A DNA stretch of 64,000 bases, taken from positions 1 through 64,000 of the forward strand of contig JADJCG010000020.1 of NCBI GenBank assembly GCA_016703335.1, given 5' to 3'. This stretch comes from Caulobacteraceae bacterium. GTDB taxonomy: Bacteria > Pseudomonadota > Alphaproteobacteria > Caulobacterales > Aquidulcibacteraceae. Both the position numbers and the translations under genes were made by a program. Positions 55,481 to 63,788 of this stretch are shown in pieces; within the stretch, counting starts at the first letter, position 1; every line of letters starts with the position of its first letter. The notes under the pieces are model-generated. The model searched no databases, was not told where the DNA came from, and saw nothing but the letters and a program-made list of their open reading frames with translations.

Positions 55481-56059
55481 ATGCCAACCAAACGCACACA
55501 AGCCGAAGCCGAAGCTGCCGTCCGCGTTTTGATCGAGTGGGCCGGAGACGATCCCGACCGCGAAGGCCTGCTCGAAACACCCGCGCGCGTCGCCCGATCG
55601 TATCGCGAACTCTTTGCCGGCTACGCCGAAAACCCGCGCGAATATCTGGAAAAGACCTTCGAAGAGGTCGGCGGCTATGATGAGCTCGTCGTGCTGCGTG
55701 ACATCCGTGTCGTCAGCTTCTGCGAACACCACATGCTGCCGTTCATCGGCAAAGCGCATGTCGGCTATCTGCCCACCAACCGCGTTGTCGGCATTTCGAA
55801 GCTTGCGCGCGTAGTTAGCGCGTTCTCGCGGCGCCTACAAATACAAGAGAAGCTCACGGCAGAGATCGCCGACGCCATTCACGAAATCCTCCATCCCCAA
55901 GGCGTCGGCGTGATGATTGAATCCGAGCACTCGTGCATGAGCATGCGCGGCGTCAACACGCCCGGCTCGCATCTGGTGACCTCGCGTCTAATGGGCGTGG
56001 TGCGTGACGACCCAAGGACGCGCGAGGAATTCCTGCGTCTCGCGCGCAGCGAACACTAG
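55481..56059 (+). CDS. folE: GTP cyclohydrolase I
   Basis: 192 residues. First step of tetrahydrofolate synthesis. DPDREGLLETPARVARSYRELFAGY at the start; zinc/active-site CEHHMLPFIGKAHVGYLP; GVGVMIESEHSCMSMRG with the second zinc Cys. 38 nt downstream of the transporter. Its stop overlaps the convergent gshB stop by 4 nt. Confidence 0.96.
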   Translation: MPTKRTQAEAEAAVRVLIEWAGDDPDREGLLETPARVARSYRELFAGYAENPREYLEKTFEEVGGYDELVVLRDIRVVSFCEHHMLPFIGKAHVGYLPTNRVVGISKLARVVSAFSRRLQIQEKLTAEIADAIHEILHPQGVGVMIESEHSCMSMRGVNTPGSHLVTSRLMGVVRDDPRTREEFLRLARSEH

Positions 56060-56994
56060 AAAAGCGCCTCGACGCGATCCCAGAACGCTTTCGGTAGATC
56101 GAGACCTGAGAGGCGCTTTAGCTCCTGCGCCAAGGTCGGCGAGGTTACGTTGATCTCGATCAGCTTGCCCGCAATCACATCCAGGCCCGCAAACACAATG
56201 CCTTCGCGCTTCAACAACGGTGCGACTGCAGCCGCAATGGCGCGATCGTCGTCATCGAGCTCGCCTGCCGCTGCCTGACCGCCAACGGCGAGGTTTGCGC
56301 GAAAATCGCCCGCCTTCGGCAAGCGCTTTAGCGCCGCGAAAGGTTCGCCGTTCAGCACGAACACGCGCTTATCGCCGCCGGACACGGCAGGCAGAAACTC
56401 CTGCGCCAGGATCGGCTCACGCCCCGCCGCGGCGATGAACACACTAGCTTTGGCCTTGAAATCCGCGTCGCTCGCCGAAAGTTTGATGACGCCTTCACCG
56501 CCCATCATGAAGAGGATTTTGAGCACGACTTGATCGAAGCGCTTCGCAAACGCCTCCAGGGCGTCAATATCGCGGCCAACCCAGGTAATCGGCGTCAGTT
56601 CGGGAAAATGCAGGATCGACATCTTCTCGGATATGTTGCGGATGCCGACCGGCGGATTGATCACCAGAGTCTTCACCAACTCCAGCAAATACGTGTTGGA
56701 GACGTAACCCATGTCGAAGGGCGGATCCTGACGCACCAACACGACGTCAAAGTCGTCAACCGGACGCACAACTGTCGCCAGCGGCTCGAAATGCTTGGCC
56801 TCGTTGAGGCTCACCGACACTTGCCGTGCACGCGCCTTCACAACGCCGGTGTCGTAAAACACATCGTTCGGCGTAAACCACCAAATCTCGTGTCCGCGCG
56901 ACTGTGCTTCGACCATGAGCGCAAGCGAAGTGTCATGGTTCACGATCATCTTCTCGATCGGATCCATCTGCACTGCGATACGAAGCGATTTCAT
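56056..56994 (-). CDS. gshB: Glutathione synthetase
   Basis: 312 residues, normal. ATP-grasp ligase joining gamma-glutamylcysteine and glycine. RIAVQMDPIEKM start, VLVRQDPPFDMGYVSNTYLLE, VLKILFMMGGEGVIKL (ATP loop), QEFLPAVSGGDKRVFVLNGEPF and FAGLDVIAGKLIEINVTSPT. Directly follows aroF (stop and start adjacent). Intact. Confidence 0.95.
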   Translation of the reverse strand: MKSLRIAVQMDPIEKMIVNHDTSLALMVEAQSRGHEIWWFTPNDVFYDTGVVKARARQVSVSLNEAKHFEPLATVVRPVDDFDVVLVRQDPPFDMGYVSNTYLLELVKTLVINPPVGIRNISEKMSILHFPELTPITWVGRDIDALEAFAKRFDQVVLKILFMMGGEGVIKLSASDADFKAKASVFIAAAGREPILAQEFLPAVSGGDKRVFVLNGEPFAALKRLPKAGDFRANLAVGGQAAAGELDDDDRAIAAAVAPLLKREGIVFAGLDVIAGKLIEINVTSPTLAQELKRLSGLDLPKAFWDRVEALF

Positions 56995-58374
56995 CTAGCC
57001 AGCCTGCGCCTTGCGACCATTCTCTCGTGCGCCACGTAGCTGCTCGGCGATGAGGAAGGCAAGGTCGAGCGCCTGGGTGCCGTTCAGACGTGGGTCGCAG
57101 TGCGTATGATAGCGGCTGGAGAGGTCCTCTTCAGTCACCATTGAAGCGCCGCCCAAGCACTCGGTGACCTGCTGACCCGTCATCTCAACGTGCACGCCGC
57201 CTGGATAGGCGCCCTCGGCCGGCAGAATATCCGTAAACGCGCGCACTTCCGCCAGGATGCGGTCGAACGGCCGCGTCTTGAAGCCTGATGCTGTCTTCAG
57301 CGTGTTGCCGTGCATCGGATCGCACGACCAAACGACATTGCGTCCCGCCTTGGTCACCGCACGAACCAGCTTCGGAAGCCCGGCTTCAACCTTGTCGGAA
57401 CCGAAGCGTGCGATGAGCGTGATGCGCCCGGCCTCGTCGCTCGGATTCAAGATATCAATCAGCTTCAACAATTCATCAGGCTCAAGCGACGGCCCGCACT
57501 TGATGCCGATCGGGTTCTTGATCCCGCGTATGAATTCGACGTGCGCGCCATCCGGCTGACGGGTGCGGTCGCCAATCCACACGAAGTGCGCGCTGGTATC
57601 ATACCAATCGCCCGTCGTGGAATCGACGCGCGTCATGGCCTCTTCGTAGCCCAGTAGCAACGCTTCGTGGCTGGTATAGACCTGCACCTGCTTCATCTGC
57701 GGCACGCTATCGGGCGTAATCCCGCACGCTTCCATGAAGTCGATGGCTTCCGAAATGCGGTCCGCGATTTCCTGGTAGCGCTTGCCTTGCGGACTGTCGG
57801 CCACAAAGCCGACCATCCAACGGTGCACATTGTGCAGATCGGCGTAACCGCCGTTTGCGAACGCGCGGATGAGGTTCAATGTCGCCGCGGACTGCGAATA
57901 GGCCTTCACCAAACGCTCAGGATCCGGCACGCGCGATTCCGGAGTGAATTCCATGCCGTTGATGTTGTCACCCCGATAAGAGGGGAGTGTCACACCGTCC
58001 TGCACTTCGATTTGCTCGGAGCGCGGTTTGCCGAACTGGCCAGCGATCCGCCCGACCTTCACAACAGGACGCGATGCCGCAAACGTCAACACGACGCTCA
58101 TCGCCATTAGTGTGCGGAAGGTATCGCGGATGTTATCGGGGTGAAATTCTTTGAAGCTCTCGGCGCAGTCGCCGCCTTGCAACAGAAACGCCTTGCCGGC
58201 CGCCACTTGCGCCAACTCGGCTTTCAGCTTGCGCGCTTCGCCTGCGAACACGAGGGGCGGATAGGAGCGCAATTGCTGCTCGACGCGCGTCAGCGCCGCC
58301 GGGTCCGGATAATCCGTCGGGATGTGCTTGGCCGGCAGCGAACGCCAACCTGCGGGGGTCCATTTTTCCTTCAT
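56995..58374 (-). CDS. aroF: Class II DAHP synthase
   Basis: 459 residues. First enzyme of the shikimate pathway, plant/Pseudomonas-like class II type. Signatures: FLLQGGDCAESFKEF, VVKVGRIAGQFGKPRSE, GDNINGMEF, HFVWIGDRTRQPDGAHVEF, GIKCGPSL, VVWSCDPMHGNTLK and GVHVEMTGQQVTECLGG. Eleven nt downstream of the DUF4010 gene and immediately upstream of gshB, so probably one transcript. Symbol follows common usage for class II. Confidence 0.93.
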   Translation of the reverse strand: MKEKWTPAGWRSLPAKHIPTDYPDPAALTRVEQQLRSYPPLVFAGEARKLKAELAQVAAGKAFLLQGGDCAESFKEFHPDNIRDTFRTLMAMSVVLTFAASRPVVKVGRIAGQFGKPRSEQIEVQDGVTLPSYRGDNINGMEFTPESRVPDPERLVKAYSQSAATLNLIRAFANGGYADLHNVHRWMVGFVADSPQGKRYQEIADRISEAIDFMEACGITPDSVPQMKQVQVYTSHEALLLGYEEAMTRVDSTTGDWYDTSAHFVWIGDRTRQPDGAHVEFIRGIKNPIGIKCGPSLEPDELLKLIDILNPSDEAGRITLIARFGSDKVEAGLPKLVRAVTKAGRNVVWSCDPMHGNTLKTASGFKTRPFDRILAEVRAFTDILPAEGAYPGGVHVEMTGQQVTECLGGASMVTEEDLSSRYHTHCDPRLNGTQALDLAFLIAEQLRGARENGRKAQAG

Positions 58375-58385
58375 CGTTCCGAACC

Positions 58386-59723
58386 CTAGCCGAACATCGG
58401 CGCCGCAAGCGAGGCCTCTTGCTGCACCTGCTCACCAAACATGGGCGCGATCAGCGGGGTGACCAAGAACCAAACCGCCGCTGCGGCAATTGTTGCGGCC
58501 AAGGCCGCCGCGAAATAGAGCGCCGCGTAGCGCCAGCCGCCGGTGAAAAACGCGATCACGCCCTTCGCCAACGTATTCATCAGCACAGCGATCATCACTG
58601 CGTGTGCACCAATCGTAGGTTCCAGTCCGCCGCGAACCAAGCTGCCGGTAGCGAGCGTAACGGCATCGACGTCGGCCAAACCCGCAGTTGCCGCAAACGG
58701 AAGCAACCCGGCTTGGCCGTAAGCATCCGCTATTATGCGGCCAACAATGATCACCGCACCCAAAAACGCTGCGAACTGAAACACTGAAACAAGATCGAGC
58801 GGGCTGCGTAGCTTTTGCGAAGAGTCGGCGCTATCGCCCTCGCGGTCAAAGTAGCGCATCGCGAAGGCCGAGCCGCCAAACACCAGCATCGCAGCCACAA
58901 GTGCTGGTCCCGCCTCTGGCACGACCGGAGTCGCGGTGATCGCCAGTAGTGCGATCACGCGACCGACGCTGATCGCAGCAGCTATAGCCGCCGCTGCGCC
59001 GCCGACCATTGCGTGCGTCTCTCCGGTTTTGACGCGCCGTCCCAGCTCCGCCGTCACGACCGTGGACGACACAAGAGCGCCTGCAGCTGCGCCAGCCAGT
59101 ACGCCAACGTCGTTGCCTAGCACACGCACCGCGACGTAACCGGCGAAGGATGCGCCCGCGACGAGTATGGTCAGCAGCCACAGCTCACGTGGATTGATCG
59201 CACCCCACGGATCAACCGTGGTGTCGGCCAGCAGTGGCAACGCGATGAAGGTGGCGCCAAGGATGAGCAGCGCGGAGCGCAGCTCCTTCCATGTGATCCT
59301 ATCGAGCCAATCGTGCAGTGCGCTCTTGAACGCGAGTAGGCCGACGAGCGTGACGCCTACTGCCGCAGAAATGCGTAAATCTCCGAACATCGAATAGGCG
59401 CCGAGCGCGAACACTAAGAGCCCAGCGATCGTACCCGTCACCGAAACATCATTGTCGCGTTGGCTCTCTCGCACTTTGAAGGTTACGAAGGCGGCGCCGA
59501 AAAGCAGCGTCAGCGCAGCGAATCCAATCTGCCCAACCGCCGGAAGCAGTGCGCCAGCGACGCCGCCCATCAGCCCAACAACCGCGTGCGTCCGCAAACC
59601 CGCCCCACGCATGCCATCCGGCGCGTCGCGATGCTTCCAGCCGCGTTCGACACCGACCAAAAAGCCGATCCCCAGCGCCATCGCCAAGCGCTGAAACATC
59701 TCAAGAAGAACCGGATCCGGCAT
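58386..59723 (-). CDS. MgtC/SapB plus DUF4010 membrane protein
   Basis: 445 residues with about 12 transmembrane helices. The N-terminal MgtC/SapB-type part has RLAMALGIGFLVGVERGWKHR and GLRTHAVVGLMGGVAGALLP. The DUF4010 part follows: AGAAAGALVSSTVVTAELGRR, VAAMLVFGGSAFAMRYFDREGD, ATAGLADVDAVTLATGSL. Function unknown; the family is sometimes linked to magnesium or ion handling. Divergent from the TIR-ParA gene. Confidence 0.88.
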   Translation of the reverse strand: MPDPVLLEMFQRLAMALGIGFLVGVERGWKHRDAPDGMRGAGLRTHAVVGLMGGVAGALLPAVGQIGFAALTLLFGAAFVTFKVRESQRDNDVSVTGTIAGLLVFALGAYSMFGDLRISAAVGVTLVGLLAFKSALHDWLDRITWKELRSALLILGATFIALPLLADTTVDPWGAINPRELWLLTILVAGASFAGYVAVRVLGNDVGVLAGAAAGALVSSTVVTAELGRRVKTGETHAMVGGAAAAIAAAISVGRVIALLAITATPVVPEAGPALVAAMLVFGGSAFAMRYFDREGDSADSSQKLRSPLDLVSVFQFAAFLGAVIIVGRIIADAYGQAGLLPFAATAGLADVDAVTLATGSLVRGGLEPTIGAHAVMIAVLMNTLAKGVIAFFTGGWRYAALYFAAALAATIAAAAVWFLVTPLIAPMFGEQVQQEASLAAPMFG

Positions 59724-59853
59724 CGCTGGCGAAGTCTTGGTGTGACCAATGGGTTCCTGCTACGGGCCGCGCCTGGTTGGGGAGCGCTGCAGCATTGCCA
59801 AGGCGTAATGCCCCGACTAGGTTCGCGCCACAGGGGCGGGACGGGACAATTTC

Positions 59854-61128
59854 ATGGCAATCGCGGCGTATCTCGCCTTCGAACCGGACGACGCAGGCGC
59901 CGCACGACCCATAGCTGCCGAACTCGAACAACATGGTTGGACGGTGCAGGCTTCTGGCCCTGAGTATCGTGTCCAGGACAAGCTGGGAACTTTGGTTCAG
60001 GCGGTCGGCCAGGCGGGTATCGTCATCGTGCTCGCATCGCCGGCCTCACAGGCAAGCGCGTGGATTCGCCGCGAAGTCGCCGCGGCTCTGAACAATGGCC
60101 GCACGATCGTGGTGGTGCAGACAGCCGATCTCGCGGCCGAGTCCTGGTTCAATCAGACGCTCGATCCTTCGACATTCATCGACTTGAGGCGCGGGGCGCG
60201 GTCCGAGACACTCGCCAAGATCATCGAACGAACGCGCACGGCGAGTGGGCGCGGGCGCGTTATCGCCATGCTCAACATCAAGGGCGGTGTCGGCAAAACG
60301 GTGCTAGCGGCCAACCTGTTTGCGGCGGCTCACCTCGCCGACAAGCGCGCGATCAGCTTCATCGACCTCGATCCGCAGCATAACCTCACGCAGTATTTTC
60401 TCTCACCGGGTGAACGCAATCGCATCCGCGACCGCAACCACACGCTCTATGGCATCCTCAACGCCCGTGGCGATCATTCGATACCTGCCAGCGACTTTGG
60501 CGCCATTTCGATCCCGCTCAATCGCGTCAAGCGCGGCAACAAGGCGCCGAACTTCGAACTTGTCGCTGGCGACGAGCGTTTGTTCGAATTCACGCTCGAC
60601 ACGCGCCCCGATCGAGACAAAGCCGAAGCGTTCACCCGCTTTCGCGCACTCGTGGCCGCGCTTCGCGCCCGCTCCGACGCGGTGATTATCGACTCGAACC
60701 CTTGCGCGACCTTTCTCACCCGTTTGGCGATCACAACAGCGGACCACATCGTCGCCCCGGTGCGCCCGGAGCGCTATTCGCTCACCGGGTTGAACATGCT
60801 TGAGCATGTCGTGCGTGAGGTCAGGGGAAGGCCGTTGCAGCCCAACGAATTCTCGGTGCTCCTGAACGGTGTGAACGACCGCACGCGCTCCGGGGAAACT
60901 GGCGACGCCGACACGCTGACCCGTGCGGAGATCCAGAACGCGCCCTTCTTCGGCGGCGCGCTGCTTCCAGACGAGGTGCCCTATTCGGCCGTTCTGCGTT
61001 CAGCGCCGACTGAGCGCTTCGCCGCCAACCCGATCAATGTCACGGCAATGATGCGCGTGGGCGGACGCCCCGCCAAAGAATCACTCGCCCGCGCCGCGGC
61101 GGCCATTCTCCGGCGGGCCGCGCCGTGA
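59854..61128 (+). CDS. TIR domain-ParA ATPase fusion
   Basis: 424 residues. Residues 3-125 look like a TIR domain: AAYLAFEPDDAGAARPIAAELEQHG, then a variable loop, IVIVLASPASQASAWIRREVAAAL with Trp70 and putative catalytic Glu74 in the usual W-x3-E place, and a strand TIVVVQTADL. Residues 134-424 are a ParA/MinD-type ATPase: deviant Walker A KGGVGKT (143-149), DLDPQHNLTQYF, VIIDSNP, NVPE-like partition residues and a long C-terminal part. ATG 59854 has weak upstream RBS (gggacgggac). Coupled to the next gene by GTGA overlap. TIR call is by pattern, not search. Confidence 0.8.
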   Translation: MAIAAYLAFEPDDAGAARPIAAELEQHGWTVQASGPEYRVQDKLGTLVQAVGQAGIVIVLASPASQASAWIRREVAAALNNGRTIVVVQTADLAAESWFNQTLDPSTFIDLRRGARSETLAKIIERTRTASGRGRVIAMLNIKGGVGKTVLAANLFAAAHLADKRAISFIDLDPQHNLTQYFLSPGERNRIRDRNHTLYGILNARGDHSIPASDFGAISIPLNRVKRGNKAPNFELVAGDERLFEFTLDTRPDRDKAEAFTRFRALVAALRARSDAVIIDSNPCATFLTRLAITTADHIVAPVRPERYSLTGLNMLEHVVREVRGRPLQPNEFSVLLNGVNDRTRSGETGDADTLTRAEIQNAPFFGGALLPDEVPYSAVLRSAPTERFAANPINVTAMMRVGGRPAKESLARAAAAILRRAAP

Positions 61129-61535
61129 CATTGAAGCCCGCCGACGCCAAGCTCCTTCGCACCGCTCTGGGACGCCGCTCGCGCGTCGAGGTGCGCAAGA
61201 TCTTCAAGCTCGCTCGAGACCATACGGATAAAACCCTGCTCGCTGCCGCGCTGCCCACCCCGAAGAAGGCTGCGAAGCCGAAAGGCGATCCGCTGGTGCG
61301 CGAACTCGAGCAAACCCTGAGGCCGATCATGGGCCCGTCACATGAGAAGGCCGATCTGCTGATCGAACACATCGCCAAGACGTACAAACGCAAGCTGGCG
61401 TACCAGCCGAAGGGGCTGGCCGACGCTACCCGCCAACTCCGCACCAAGTTCAGCGACGATCAGATCAGCGCCGGGGCCAAAAGCTTGGTCTCGCATCTGA
61501 GCAAGCTCTACGGCGGAAGCGACGGCGTCGTGTAA
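61125..61535 (+). CDS. Small basic partner of the TIR-ParA protein
   Basis: 136 residues, start codon GTG overlapping the TIR-ParA stop (GTGA), so the two are surely co-translated. Lys/Arg-rich and helical: KLLRTALGRRSRVEVRKIFKLARDH, a basic linker PTPKKAAKPKGDP, then VRELEQTLRPIMG and HIAKTYKRKLAYQPKGLADATRQLRTKF. No signal peptide or known motif. The place after a ParA gene is where a ParB-like DNA or cargo adaptor usually sits, but no ParB motif is visible. Confidence 0.7.
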   Translation: MTLKPADAKLLRTALGRRSRVEVRKIFKLARDHTDKTLLAAALPTPKKAAKPKGDPLVRELEQTLRPIMGPSHEKADLLIEHIAKTYKRKLAYQPKGLADATRQLRTKFSDDQISAGAKSLVSHLSKLYGGSDGVV

Positions 61536-61555
61536 CCCACACCTCGGCCTGGACG

Positions 61556-61578
61556 AACTTGGCGGCGTTCACCAAGTT
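61556..61578. promoter_or_regulatory. Inverted repeat just upstream of msrB
   Basis: AACTTGG-N9-CCAAGTT, a perfect 7-bp inverted repeat ending 8 nt before the msrB ATG. It could be an operator or an RNA hairpin that masks the ribosome binding site. Also could terminate the TIR-ParA transcript, though no T-run follows. Confidence 0.4.
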
Positions 61579-61585
61579 AGGTCCC

Positions 61586-62058
61586 ATGACAATTTCAGCC
61601 TCCGGCTTCGATCTCACCCACCAAGCGCCACCAAGCGCGCGCGCTTAGAGGCCAGTCTCACGGATGAGGAGCGCCGCGTGCTTTTGCACCACGGCACTGA
61701 AGCGGCGTTTTGCGGCGGCCTGCTCAATCAGAAGAAATCCGGTGTGTATTGCTGCCGGCTCTGCGGGCTGCCGCTGTTTCGCCAGGATACAAAATTCGAA
61801 AGCGGCACGGGCTGGCCCAGCTTCACCGGCCCTATCGACCCGCAGCACGTCCTTGGGACTGAAGACAATTCCTACGGCATGCGGCGCATCGAGACGCGTT
61901 GCGCGCGGTGCGACAGCCATCAGGGCCACGTTTTTCCGGACGGCCCGCGTGCGGCCGGTGGCCTGCGCTACTGCATCAATTCGGTGTCGCTACAATTCGT
62001 GGCTGACGGCGAGGCCCTGCCAGATCCACTCGGACGCGCAGAGCGCATCGCCGCTTAG
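61586..62058 (+). CDS. msrB: Peptide-methionine (R)-S-oxide reductase (frameshifted)
   Basis: About 157 residues once joined. Repairs methionine-R-sulfoxide in the cytoplasm. From ATG 61586: FDLT, then PPSATKRARLEASLTDEERRVLLHHGTEAAF after adding one C near 61617. Zinc Cys CRLCG and CARCDSHQGHVFPDGP; catalytic Cys in LRYCINSVSLQF. Family length fits. Downstream of the TIR-ParA pair on the same strand. Confidence 0.9.
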
Positions 62059-62275
62059 TGGCGCGCCTTCTTCAGCTGCTCGATCAGCCGGTCGAGATCG
62101 CGCCGCATCGCATGCGTAATGATATCCTCGGCCTCTGTGCCTTTGAACGTACTTAGCGCTCGGAAACCACGCGCCCCACCAGCAGGCTGGCTTCGTTGGT
62201 GTCGTTCGTGAACTGGCGCGCCTTGGCGGCAAGCTCGCCTTGGCGTGAAAGAATGGCCGTCACAGGCTGCGCCAT
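62055..62275 (-). CDS. Small helical hypothetical protein (probable frameshift)
   Basis: ATG 62275 with strong ggagg 6 nt upstream. Reads MAQPVTAILSRQGELAAKARQFTNDTNEASLLVGRVVSE and then stops at 62153. Adding one G near 62160 continues into ALSTFKGTEAEDIITHAMRRDLDRLIEQLKKARH, 73 residues in all. Entirely helical, with a possible coiled coil at the end. Without the correction it would be a 40-residue product. No family recognised. Converges on msrB with overlapping stops. Confidence 0.5.
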
Positions 62276-62492
62276 GAAGCGCCTCCATCTGCTTCGGGCC
62301 GAACAGCTCCCCCAGTCCGCGCGGCAGATGACACGACGATAACAGAGATTTCCCCAATTCAGAGAGGTAATCGTGGTGTGTGGAAAGTTTTTTAGACGGG
62401 TCTCGGAACTGACAAGGCTTCATTAAGTCTAACAGCGTGCAATGCGTGAGCTGTCTTGACGCCGTGAAAGGTTCGGCGACCATGTTCGCAAC

Positions 62493-63236
62493 GTGACAAA
62501 GCCATTTCCAACCAAGAATCTGCGCTTCTTTCTGACAGCGCCGTCTCCGTGTCCGTATTTGCCGGGCCGGAAGGAGCGCAAGGTTTTCACCGCGCTCGAT
62601 GGCCTCGACGCCGGCGAACTACACGATGTGCTCACTGGCGCGGGCTTCAGGCGTTCGCAGAACATTGCTTACAGACCTTCATGCGACGCCTGCGATGCGT
62701 GCATCTCTGCGCGCGTGCCGGTTGAGAAATTCGAGTTCACGCGCCGGTGGCGCAAGATCATGCTGCGCAACGCCGACCTCACGCGTACGCTTCGCCCGGC
62801 GCAGGCCACGGAAGAGCAATTTCGTCTGCTGCGCCGATATCTCGCGTCCCGTCACGCCGACGGCGGCATGGCTGAAATGAGTTTTACGGACTTCGCCGCC
62901 ATGGTGGAGGAGTCCGCCGTCCACACGCACATCGTCGAATATCGGTACAGCGACGGCCCGAACAAAGGCGAACTCGCTGCCGCTGCCTTGGTGGACGCGC
63001 TCGGGGACGGACTTTCGATGGTCTATTCGTTCTTCAATCCTGAAGACGCGCGCCGCAGCCCTGGCGTCTACATCATCCTGGATCACATCCAGCAGGCCCG
63101 CGCCGCAGGCTTCGGCTATCTTTATCTCGGCTACTGGATCCCAGGCTCGGACAAGATGCAATACAAGGCCGAGTTCCGCCCGCTTGAGCTGCTGCTGGGG
63201 GGCGAGTGGCGCCCTTACGAGCCGGTGCAGTTCTAA
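62493..63236 (+). CDS. bpt: Aspartate/glutamate leucyltransferase (Bpt)
   Basis: 247 residues, start GTG at 62493. Adds leucine to proteins with N-terminal Asp or Glu, feeding the N-degron pathway served by ClpAP. N-terminal FFLTAPSPCPYLPGRKERKVF, Cys-rich YRPSCDACDACISARVPVEKF, then RRYLASRHADGGMAEM, VYSFFNPEDARRSPGVYIILDHI and the C-terminal YLYLGYWIPGSDKMQYKAEFRPLELL are all diagnostic of the Ate1/Bpt family. Confidence 0.92.
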   Translation: MTKPFPTKNLRFFLTAPSPCPYLPGRKERKVFTALDGLDAGELHDVLTGAGFRRSQNIAYRPSCDACDACISARVPVEKFEFTRRWRKIMLRNADLTRTLRPAQATEEQFRLLRRYLASRHADGGMAEMSFTDFAAMVEESAVHTHIVEYRYSDGPNKGELAAAALVDALGDGLSMVYSFFNPEDARRSPGVYIILDHIQQARAAGFGYLYLGYWIPGSDKMQYKAEFRPLELLLGGEWRPYEPVQF

Positions 63237-63299
63237 CCTCACGACACATTATCGCGCCGCTGCTTCGCTGTAGGATAGATTTCCGCACGAGGTGAAGCC

Positions 63300-63788
63300 A
63301 TGGCTGAGTCGAAGAAGGCGCTTTGGCGCTCCAGCGAAATTCCGGCCGCCATGCGGCCCTTCACGCAGAAGCTCAACGCGAACTCACTGTTTCGCGCCGC
63401 AGGCCTTTCGCGCCTGGCCGGTATGAGCCGCGCGCACGTGAGCTTGGTGAAGCTGCCGCCCGGCAAGGATAGCTTCGCCTATCACGCGCACATGCTCGAA
63501 GAGGAATGGATCTACATCGTCTCCGGCCGCGCGATGGCGGACATTGATGGCAAGACTTCCGAAGTTGGCCCCGGCGACTTCATGGGCTTTGCGACGCCGT
63601 CAGTGCCGCATTTGCTGCGCAACACGTTCGACGAAGAGTGCGTCTACCTGATGGGCGGTGAGGATCGGCCCATAGATGTCGTCTCGTATCCCGAGAACGA
63701 TAAGCGCTACCTGCTGATGCAGACCGACAAAGGCACAGAGTTCTACGAATTGGGCGAACCGATCAAACCGATCGGCAAGCCGGACTAA
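63300..63788 (+). CDS. Cupin domain protein
   Basis: 162 residues. Single cupin barrel: LPPGKDSFAYHAHMLEEEWIYIVSGRAMADIDG (cupin 1 with His, His, Glu metal ligands) and VGPGDFMGFATPSVPHLLRNTFDE (cupin 2 with His). The following YLMGGEDRPIDVVSYPENDKRYLLM is typical of small alphaproteobacterial cupins. Enzymatic role unknown. Confidence 0.87.
   Translation: MAESKKALWRSSEIPAAMRPFTQKLNANSLFRAAGLSRLAGMSRAHVSLVKLPPGKDSFAYHAHMLEEEWIYIVSGRAMADIDGKTSEVGPGDFMGFATPSVPHLLRNTFDEECVYLMGGEDRPIDVVSYPENDKRYLLMQTDKGTEFYELGEPIKPIGKPD

Noticed and set aside
62055..62483. 142-aa minus-strand frame as a single gene
   Set aside because: Its first half has no gene-like features; a start at 62275 with a strong ggagg and one frame correction gives a better small protein.
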